Part shown: positions 1 through 5,648 of the stretch, piece by piece
How the letters are laid out: every line of letters starts with the position of its first letter
Position numbering within the stretch: position 1 is the stretch's first letter
NCBI GenBank assembly: GCA_017420455.1
Contig: JAFOJB010000433.1
Location: forward strand, 1 to 9,168
Length of the DNA: 9,168 bases
Direction: 5' to 3'
Source of the DNA: Blautia sp.
GTDB taxonomy: Bacteria > Bacillota > Clostridia > Lachnospirales > Lachnospiraceae
Translations under genes and position numbers: made by a program
The notes under the pieces: model-generated
Seen by the model: only the letters and a program-made list of their open reading frames with translations
What the model was told of the DNA's origin: nothing
The model's database searches: none

Positions 1-20
1 CAGATCTGAATTTGTTCTGT

Positions 21-38
21 ACAGCTTTTGGAAGCTGT
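21..38 (-). other. Small hairpin downstream of oppF
   Basis: ACAGCTT and AAGCTGT form a perfect 7-bp stem with a 4-nt loop, 15 bp after the oppF stop. No T tract follows inside the window. It may be part of the operon's 3' end or an RNA stability hairpin, and a terminator may lie beyond the left edge. Confidence 0.35.
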
Positions 39-52
39 CTGTGACCAGTGTC

Positions 53-1138
53 TTACAGGACCTCTTCCTGTTTTAAAACGCCCTTCTGATTCCGCTTTGC
101 TTCTTCCATTTTTCGTTCTGCATCCATCTGCTCCGAGCTGTTGTCGAAAAGGTGGCAGGCGCAGAAATGCTCCGGCTCCACTTCTTTCCAGACGGGAGGC
201 ACATATTTACAGACCTCTTTGCACTGCGCGCACCGGGTATTGAACTTGCAGCCCTTCGGAGGATTGGCCGGGCTCGGAATGCTTCCCTTCAGGATGATCC
301 GGTTCAGCTTCACATCCGGGTCCGGGATGGGGATGGCAGAGAAAAGAGCCTTCGTATAGGGATTCAGAGGATTTTTGAAGATCTTCTCTGTCGGCGCGTA
401 TTCTACCATATTTCCCAGATACATGACCCCCACCGTGTCGGAGATATGCTCTACCACGGAGAGATCATGGGAAATAAACAGATAGGTAAGGCCGAATTCC
501 TTCTGCAGCTGCTTTAGAAGGTTGATGATCTGCGCCTGGATCGAAACATCCAGGGCAGATACCGGTTCATCGCAGACAATGAAATCCGGCGCCAGGGCCA
601 GAGCCCGGGCGATGCAGATACGCTGTCTCTGTCCGCCGGAAAACTCATGGGGATACCTTTCCTTATAGTAAGAGGGAAGTCCGCACACATCCATGACCCG
701 GCTGATATAGGTATCGAATTCGGCACTGTCTACGATGCCGTGCTCCCGGACAGCTTCTCCGATGATCTCGCCCACCGGAAGTCTGGGGGAAAGAGAAGAG
801 TAGGGATCCTGGAAAACCAGCTGCATTCTGGGACGGAGATGCCGCAGCTCCTCCTTGCTGAGGGAGAAGACATCCACGCCGTCGAAGATCACGTCGCCGG
901 CAGTCTTATCCATCAGACGAAGGATCGTCCTGCCGCAGGTGGATTTCCCGCAGCCGGATTCGCCCACCAGGCCCATGGTCTGTGTTCTTCTGATCTTGAA
1001 GCTGACGCCGTCCACAGCCTTTACATTCCCGATGGTCCGCTTGAAGAAGCTGGATTTGATGGGGAAATATTTGACCAGGTTTCTTACCTCCAGGATACAG
1101 TCTGATGCAGTTCCTGTCGCCATGTTTTTCTCAGTCAT
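53..1138 (-). CDS. oppF: Oligopeptide/dipeptide ABC transporter ATP-binding protein, OppF/DppF type
   Basis: This is one of the two cytoplasmic ATPases that power the importer; it pairs with the OppD-type subunit encoded just upstream. All ABC signatures are visible in 361 residues: Walker A GESGCGKST (59-67), Q-loop glutamine 110 in FQDPYSSL, signature FSGGQ (166-170), Walker B ending in CDEP (189-192), D-loop SALD (194-197) and the switch histidine 224 in ISHDL. A C-terminal oligopeptide-transporter domain follows (about 245-330), with NPYTKAL and a cysteine set (C297, C303, C306, C310, C326, C328). This matches the C-terminal cysteine region that can bind an iron-sulfur cluster in some family members. 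The last 30 residues are a charged tail beyond the usual end. The ATG lies 1 bp after the oppD stop, with GGAGG 9 nt upstream inside oppD. The OppF-versus-DppF label and the substrate are not decided by sequence alone. Confidence 0.95.
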   Translation of the reverse strand: MTEKNMATGTASDCILEVRNLVKYFPIKSSFFKRTIGNVKAVDGVSFKIRRTQTMGLVGESGCGKSTCGRTILRLMDKTAGDVIFDGVDVFSLSKEELRHLRPRMQLVFQDPYSSLSPRLPVGEIIGEAVREHGIVDSAEFDTYISRVMDVCGLPSYYKERYPHEFSGGQRQRICIARALALAPDFIVCDEPVSALDVSIQAQIINLLKQLQKEFGLTYLFISHDLSVVEHISDTVGVMYLGNMVEYAPTEKIFKNPLNPYTKALFSAIPIPDPDVKLNRIILKGSIPSPANPPKGCKFNTRCAQCKEVCKYVPPVWKEVEPEHFCACHLFDNSSEQMDAERKMEEAKRNQKGVLKQEEVL

Positions 1139-1139
1139 C

Positions 1140-2321
1140 TCACAGATCCTCCACGTTTACAGATTTTGGATATCCCAGCACCTGACCTTCGTCATAATGA
1201 CGGTAGCAGGAAACGATGTGAGTATCGCTTAAGCGGATCTCCGGCGGATATTCTCCCTTACAGCGGTCGCACTGCATTTCGCAGCGGTCCCGGAAATAGC
1301 AGTAGTCCGGCATGGCAACGGGATTCGGAACGCTGCCGGGGATGTTATAAAGCGCCTCCACCTTCTGGCCGACGACAGGCTTGGATCTCATCAGGCCGAT
1401 GGTATAGGGGTGGCAGGGATGATGGAAGATTTCATCGGCCGTTCCTTTCTCGATGACACGGCCTGCGTACATGACGACCACATAATCTGCCATGCCTGCT
1501 ACAACCCCGAGGTCGTGGGTGATGAGCATGATGGAGGAATTCAGCTTATCCTTCAGATTCTGCAGAAGATCCAGGATCTGCGCCTGGATGGTCACATCCA
1601 GGGCGGTAGTGGGTTCGTCCGCGATGATCAGGGTCGGGGAACAGGCCAGGGCGATGGCGATGCAGATCCTCTGGCGCATACCGCCTGAAAGCTCATGGGG
1701 ATACATCCGGTAAACCCCTTCTTTATTGGCGATGCCTACCATTTCCAGCATCTCAAGGGTACGGGCCTTTACATCCTCCTCGGACATCTCCGGATTATGA
1801 AGCTCGATGACCTCGTTGATCTGCTGCCCGATGCGGAACACGGGATTCAGCGCTGTCATGGGCTCCTGAAAGATCATGGAGATCTTGTTTCCACGGATGG
1901 TTTCCATGATGGAGTTAGGTGTATTCACGATATTGAAGGCGGTTCCGTCGCCCTTGTTGAACCGGATCTCGCCGCCTACGGTCTGGCCGGTGGGACGCTG
2001 GAGCAGCTGCATCAGGGAAAGGGAGGTTACCGATTTCCCGCAGCCCGACTCCCCCACGATCCCGACGGTCGTGTGTCTGGGAACGACGAAGTTGACTCCG
2101 TCCACGGCCTTTACCACGCCGACATCGGAGAAGAAATAGGTGCATACATTGTCAAATTCCACAATGTTGTTTTCATCCGCCATTCTGGTAGTATAGAGGG
2201 CCGGATCCTTGTTGGCGTCCATCCGTTCCTTTTCCAGCTTTTTGGTGATCCGCCGGTTGAATTTTGTGATCTTCCTCGATTCCTTCCCGGATATATAGGA
2301 AGAATTCTTTTTTTCTGACAT
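1140..2321 (-). CDS. oppD: Oligopeptide/dipeptide ABC transporter ATP-binding protein, OppD/DppD type
   Basis: This is the second cytoplasmic ATPase of the importer (393 residues), forming a heterodimer with the OppF-type protein. Motifs seen: Walker A GESGCGKS (90-97), Q-loop glutamine 152 in FQEPMTALNP (FQEPM is typical of OppD), signature LSGGM (211-215), Walker B LIIADEP (231-237), D-loop ALD and switch histidine 269 in ITHDLG. The C-terminal peptide-transporter domain contains HPYTIGL and cysteines 341, 347, 351, 354 and 372, the pattern known to hold a [4Fe-4S] cluster in a DppD homologue. The first 50 residues are an extra, strongly basic N-terminal extension before the usual domain start (near VEFDNVCTYF). 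The start is set by AGGAGG at 2330-2335, 8 nt upstream and overlapping the oppC stop codon, which implies translational coupling. In-frame methionines at 34 and 47 are alternative starts lacking such a site. Confidence 0.95.
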   Translation of the reverse strand: MSEKKNSSYISGKESRKITKFNRRITKKLEKERMDANKDPALYTTRMADENNIVEFDNVCTYFFSDVGVVKAVDGVNFVVPRHTTVGIVGESGCGKSVTSLSLMQLLQRPTGQTVGGEIRFNKGDGTAFNIVNTPNSIMETIRGNKISMIFQEPMTALNPVFRIGQQINEVIELHNPEMSEEDVKARTLEMLEMVGIANKEGVYRMYPHELSGGMRQRICIAIALACSPTLIIADEPTTALDVTIQAQILDLLQNLKDKLNSSIMLITHDLGVVAGMADYVVVMYAGRVIEKGTADEIFHHPCHPYTIGLMRSKPVVGQKVEALYNIPGSVPNPVAMPDYCYFRDRCEMQCDRCKGEYPPEIRLSDTHIVSCYRHYDEGQVLGYPKSVNVEDL

Positions 2322-2329
2322 ATGCTTTT

Positions 2330-2335
2330 CCTCCT
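2330..2335 (-). promoter_or_regulatory. Ribosome binding site of oppD overlapping the oppC stop
   Basis: A perfect AGGAGG on the minus strand lies 8 nt before the oppD ATG. It shares two bases with the TAG stop of oppC (2334-2336). It fixes the long-form start of OppD and suggests that ribosomes finishing oppC re-initiate on oppD. Confidence 0.85.
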
Positions 2336-4382
2336 ATCGTTTGGCTTTGGGATCGTAGGCGTCCCGAAGGCCGTCGCCTACAAAGTTGAAGGCGATAACC
2401 GTCAGGCAGATCAGAAGTCCTACCGGAATCCAGATAAATGCGTAATGCGCCATGGCCGAGGCCGAGGACACAGAGTTGATGATGGTTCCCCAGGTGGCCA
2501 GGGGGTGCTTGACACCCAGACCCAGATAGGAAAGGGTGGATTCCGTGATGATGACGCCGCCGAGGCTCATGGTGGCGATGACGATCAGCTGGGGCATGAC
2601 ATTGGGCACCAGGTGGCGGAAGATCCTCGCCTTGATCCGGATTCCCGTGGCTTCTGTGGCGACCATGAATTCCTGTTCCCGGAGGGACAGGATCTGGCCG
2701 CGGACCATACGCGCGACGCCGGCCCAGCCCATCAGTCCCAGAGCGGCCATCATGACCATCAGACGAATGTAGGTATCCAGACGGATGGCGTCCATCATGG
2801 CGCCAAGGATGATCATGATGGGCAGGGACGGCAGGCAGTAGAAGATATCTACCAGACGCATGATCAGGTTGTCTACCCAGCCGCCGAAATATCCGGCGAT
2901 ACCGCCCATGATGACTCCCAGAACCGTCTCGATCAGGACGACGATAAAGCCGACCATCAGGGAGATCCGTCCGCCGTACATGATACGGGCAAGAACATCG
3001 AAGCCGTCGCCGTCTGTCCCAAGGACATGGGTCCCGGACGGAGAAGCAAAGATATCGATGATAAAGTTGATCTGGTCACAGTTGATCACATATTCACCGG
3101 CAAGACGCTGGGTGATCTTCATCTCTGTCTCGGAAAGGACAAACTCACCGTTTTCATCGGTCATATAGGAGCCATCCTCTTCCTGCAGAGGAATTTCCGC
3201 TGTCATCACGTCGGTTTTTACATCAGCCAGAAGCATCTCCTCCACCTTGGCGGAGATGGCTTTCTTCAGCGCATAGGACATGGTATCCTCTCCGGAATAC
3301 CGGCGGACAGAAAAGCTGTTGAATTCCGCAAATTCGTTTCCATCCTCATCCAGGATGATGATCGCTTCATTTTCCGGAACGGTTTTATAGGTTATTCCGT
3401 CACAGGTAAAGGAATCCCCGGAAACGGCGGCCATCAGGGCGAGGGCACGGAAATCATCGGGAAGAGAGACGCCGCTTTCATAGGTGTCCAGGGTATATTT
3501 TGTGAAAACCCTGGCGGCGGCAGGTTCGCCAGCTTCGTACACATCGGTGCGGCTTCCCTTGATATCCAGGATATACTGCTTCCCTTCAAAGGCAAAGGAA
3601 GAGCCCGAGGAGAGAGCCGTATCGAGCGCTTTTTCAAAGCCGTCTCCCGGCTTTTCTCCGGTATATACGATACCGTTCATTTCACAGGAGATATCGTAGG
3701 TCTTCGGTTTTTCTCCTCTGGTAAACTGGTATTCGACACCGTCCGCGGTGAAGGAGCCGGATACGCCCTTCACTTCCTTCGCGGCGGCATCGGCAAGGCC
3801 GGGGATCTCATCCACGGAAAATTCCAGCTTTTTCCCTACCATGCTGTAGGTGCCGACCTTTACGACACTGTTTCCGGCGCTGCAGACCAGGGAGGATTCC
3901 ATGGTGGACAGAGTGTACACAGAAGGGATTTCCTTCCGGATCAGGTAAGAAACGCCTTCCCCCGGCAACGTAAGCTCATCCTGGCCGGCTTCGATCATTT
4001 TCTTGATGTTGCTGTTCATGGCGTTGATGATGTTCCGTTCCACGGGGAGGGAGGCATCGATCTCATAGCCATTGTAGGCAGTGTTTTCCTTCGCCAGGGC
4101 GTAGTTCACATTCTGTTTGTCATGCTTGTAGAAGATCTGCTTCTGTCCATAGGGGTAGAAGAACGGCCCAAGGAAGGAGAAGACAAACATGATGATCAGG
4201 ATGACGGAACCGCACACAGCCAGACGATTCCGGATAAAGCGCTTGAAGACCTGCCGGCCGGGGGAAAGTACCTTTACCCGGCTGACATCGTCCAGAGCAA
4301 GGCTGCCGTCTGTCTGGGCAGCCATTCCCTCTTTCTGTGCGGCCCGCTTTTTCAGAACCTCGTTCAGATCATAAGATGCCAT
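2334..4382 (-). CDS. oppC: OppC/DppC-type ABC permease with a very large extracytoplasmic domain
   Basis: This is the second pore-forming permease of the importer. It has 682 residues where OppC/DppC proteins usually have about 300. An OppC-type N-terminus (basic VFKRFIRNRLAV, then helix 1 at about 53-76) leads into roughly 365 residues of soluble sequence (about 79-445). The standard permease core follows: the conserved HVLGTDGDGFDVLARIMYGG region (452-471), about five further helices, and the EAA loop that contacts the ATPase (EATG to HLVPN, 577-594). It ends with the typical GDGLRDAYDPK. The reading frame is open throughout, so this is an insertion at the helix 1-2 loop and not a fusion artefact. 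That loop faces outside in this family. The insert is polar, contains four cysteines (167, 233, 327, 435) and has repeated beta-like units. The start has GGAGGAG at 4389-4395. The permease identity is secure, but the insert is not a domain I recognise. Confidence 0.95.
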   Translation of the reverse strand: MASYDLNEVLKKRAAQKEGMAAQTDGSLALDDVSRVKVLSPGRQVFKRFIRNRLAVCGSVILIIMFVFSFLGPFFYPYGQKQIFYKHDKQNVNYALAKENTAYNGYEIDASLPVERNIINAMNSNIKKMIEAGQDELTLPGEGVSYLIRKEIPSVYTLSTMESSLVCSAGNSVVKVGTYSMVGKKLEFSVDEIPGLADAAAKEVKGVSGSFTADGVEYQFTRGEKPKTYDISCEMNGIVYTGEKPGDGFEKALDTALSSGSSFAFEGKQYILDIKGSRTDVYEAGEPAAARVFTKYTLDTYESGVSLPDDFRALALMAAVSGDSFTCDGITYKTVPENEAIIILDEDGNEFAEFNSFSVRRYSGEDTMSYALKKAISAKVEEMLLADVKTDVMTAEIPLQEEDGSYMTDENGEFVLSETEMKITQRLAGEYVINCDQINFIIDIFASPSGTHVLGTDGDGFDVLARIMYGGRISLMVGFIVVLIETVLGVIMGGIAGYFGGWVDNLIMRLVDIFYCLPSLPIMIILGAMMDAIRLDTYIRLMVMMAALGLMGWAGVARMVRGQILSLREQEFMVATEATGIRIKARIFRHLVPNVMPQLIVIATMSLGGVIITESTLSYLGLGVKHPLATWGTIINSVSSASAMAHYAFIWIPVGLLICLTVIAFNFVGDGLRDAYDPKAKR
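3048..4148 (-). other. Inserted extracytoplasmic domain of the OppC-type permease
   Basis: This codes for residues about 79-445 of the OppC-type protein, between helix 1 and the conserved HVLGTD region before helix 2. In ordinary OppC proteins this loop is a few tens of residues. The segment is polar, has no obvious membrane helix, and is rich in D/E, S/T and G with alternating hydrophobic positions that suggest beta structure. It contains four cysteines. Its junctions with the permease core are in frame and clean. I do not recognise it as a named domain. Confidence 0.85.
3255..3986 (-). repeat. Four degenerate protein repeats in the OppC extracytoplasmic domain
   Basis: Residues about 133-376 of OppC can be read as four units. 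Each starts with a glycine-rich beta-hairpin-like motif of the form S-F-T-x-x-G-x-x-Y: DELTLPGEGVSYLI (135-148), SGSFTADGVEYQF (208-220), SGSSFAFEGKQYIL (259-272) and SGDSFTCDGITYKT (321-334). Spacings are 52-75 residues. Each unit ends in an alanine-rich helical stretch such as FEKALDTAL, FRALALMAAV and YALKKAI. The similarity is at protein level only and was judged by eye. Confidence 0.5.
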
Positions 4383-4388
4383 AGATCG

Positions 4389-4395
4389 CTCCTCC
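4389..4395 (-). promoter_or_regulatory. Ribosome binding site of oppC
   Basis: GGAGGAG on the minus strand lies 6 nt before the oppC ATG, within the 16-bp oppB-oppC gap. It supports the chosen start and operon translation. Confidence 0.8.
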
Positions 4396-4398
4396 CTT

Positions 4399-5388
4399 CT
4401 AGCTCAGCCGTACACGGGGGTCTACTACCGCGTACAGCAGGTCGGAAATCAGGTTGCCAAGGAGCGTCAGAATGGAAATGAATGCGAGGTAGAACATGAT
4501 AAAGGGAATATCTCCCTGTATCATGGAATTGTAGGAAGCAAAACCGATGCCCCGGATGGAGAACAGGGTTTCTGTGATGAGGGCGCCGGCGAACAGATGA
4601 GGAAGGCTTCCTCCCAGGGTGGTAACCAGGGGGATCAGGGTATTGCGGAAGGCGTGATAATTGATCACGCGTTTTTCCGGTACGCCCTTGGCCCGGGCCG
4701 TACGGATATAGTCGGCGTTCAGCACCTCCAGCATATTGGTCCTGGTGTAACGCATCAGACTTCCGATACTGATGATGGTAAGCGTGACGGCGGGCAGGAC
4801 GAAGTGTTTCGCCACATCCAGGAATTTCCCGAATTCCGAGAGGTTCATATAATCCCTGCCCTGCATACCGGACAGGTCAAACCAGCCCAGCTTTACGGAG
4901 AAGATGTATTTCAGCAGCGTCGCCAGAAAGAAGGTGGGCATGGAGATACAGATCATGGAGACCACCGTCGTGAAATAGTCCGTAAAGCTGTATTGCTTTT
5001 TGGCAGCGGTGATTCCGAGGGGAATCGCGATGATGATCTCCAGAATAAAGGAAACCAGTCCGAGGATAAAGCTGTACCATACGGTATTGTGAAATTCCTG
5101 GGTGACCGGGATGGTCCAGGCCCAGTTGTCGCCCCAGTTTCCGGTGAGGGCGCTTTTCAGCCATGTGAGATATCCTTTTACGACGCCCTGATTCATACCG
5201 TACTGGGCGTTCAGGTCGGCCAGCCATTCTGCGTAGCTTTTGGTCGCGCCGGGGCGGGAAGCCAGTTCCCTGGCCTTGGTCTCGATATATCCCATGGGCA
5301 TGTTGTACATCAGTACATAGATGATGAACATGACGAAGAATAGAATGATGACGCTGTACAAAATACGCTTGATTGTATATTTCAGCAT
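4399..5388 (-). CDS. oppB: OppB/DppB-type ABC transporter permease
   Basis: This is the first pore-forming permease of the importer, at 329 residues the normal family length. The N-terminus (MLKYTIKRILYSVIILFFVM) is the classic OppB/DppB opening, with helix 1 at about 9-29. An extracellular loop with the YGMNQGVVKGYLTWL segment follows (63-77). Further helices lie at about 103-127, 138-165, 196-215, 255-275 and 297-322. The cytoplasmic EAA loop that couples to the ATPases is YIRTARAKG to FRNTLIP (227-253), and the protein ends in VVDPRVRLS. The gene opens the tight oppB-oppC-oppD-oppF block and is separated from the binding-protein gene by a 260-bp gap containing a terminator. The ribosome binding site is weak (GTTGGTAG upstream of the ATG), unlike the other genes here. 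This may hold down permease synthesis relative to the receptor. Confidence 0.95.
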   Translation of the reverse strand: MLKYTIKRILYSVIILFFVMFIIYVLMYNMPMGYIETKARELASRPGATKSYAEWLADLNAQYGMNQGVVKGYLTWLKSALTGNWGDNWAWTIPVTQEFHNTVWYSFILGLVSFILEIIIAIPLGITAAKKQYSFTDYFTTVVSMICISMPTFFLATLLKYIFSVKLGWFDLSGMQGRDYMNLSEFGKFLDVAKHFVLPAVTLTIISIGSLMRYTRTNMLEVLNADYIRTARAKGVPEKRVINYHAFRNTLIPLVTTLGGSLPHLFAGALITETLFSIRGIGFASYNSMIQGDIPFIMFYLAFISILTLLGNLISDLLYAVVDPRVRLS

Positions 5389-5440
5389 AGAGCTACCAAC
5401 TTTCTTGATTCATGATCGCAAGTAGAAAGAATCTCTTTTT

Positions 5441-5469
5441 CATATACCCGCCGTGAATGGGCATTGCAG
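5441..5469 (-). promoter_or_regulatory. Possible promoter for oppBCDF
   Basis: On the minus strand a CTGCAA (-35 like, 5464-5469) is followed after 17 bp by TATATG (-10 like, 5441-5446). This would start transcription about 46 bp before oppB. Agreement with consensus is only partial. The main argument is position: a strong terminator separates this block from the binding-protein gene, so either readthrough or a local promoter is needed. Confidence 0.25.
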
Positions 5470-5537
5470 CCAGGTATTTTCACCTTGTTCAGAAGCATGA
5501 AAGTAAACTGACATACTTATCGCCCTGAAAAGACTCT

Positions 5538-5548
5538 TGCAGGCAGGC
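5538..5548 (-). promoter_or_regulatory. Third arm able to pair with the terminator stem
   Basis: On the minus strand GCCTGCCTGCA lies 27 nt downstream of the terminator's 3' arm. It can pair with TGCGGGCAGGC (5576-5586) over 11 positions, ten Watson-Crick and one G-U. The terminator stem and this alternative stem cannot form together. Because the arm is transcribed after the terminator, it acts only on readthrough RNA, for example by shaping the 5' end or processing of the oppBCDF message. Confidence 0.4.
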
Positions 5549-5570
5549 CTTTTCACTTTGCCAGGATATG

Positions 5571-5609
5571 AAAAAGCCTGCCCGCAGCGGGAAAACCGAT
5601 GCGGGCAGG
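5571..5609 (-). terminator. Intrinsic terminator after the solute-binding protein gene
   Basis: On the minus strand a perfect 10-bp GC-rich stem (CCTGCCCGCA at 5600-5609 with TGCGGGCAGG at 5577-5586, 13-nt loop) runs into CTTTTTC (T tract 5571-5575). It begins 39 bp after the receptor stop codon. Such a terminator between the receptor and permease genes normally lets a fraction of polymerases through, giving an excess of receptor over transporter. Confidence 0.85.
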
Positions 5610-5619
5610 TACCGGGCGG

Positions 5620-5638
5620 GGTTCAGACATTCTGAACC
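5620..5638 (-). repeat. Perfect palindrome just after the receptor stop codon
   Basis: GGTTCAGA and TCTGAACC form an 8-bp perfect inverted repeat with a 3-nt centre, 10 bp after the receptor stop. No T tract follows, so it is not a terminator by itself. It could be an RNA-stabilising hairpin ahead of the true terminator, or a protein-binding palindrome. Confidence 0.6.
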
Positions 5639-5648
5639 GCTCTGTTCT

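Noticed and set aside
1695..2318. Plus-strand frame of 207 codons opposite oppD
   Set aside because: It is a shadow of an ATPase gene whose Walker, signature and switch motifs are all intact on the other strand.
2322..4481. Plus-strand open frame of 719 codons opposite oppC
   Set aside because: Same explanation: it mirrors oppC, is rich in H, D and G from reverse-complemented codons, and starts without a supported ribosome binding site.
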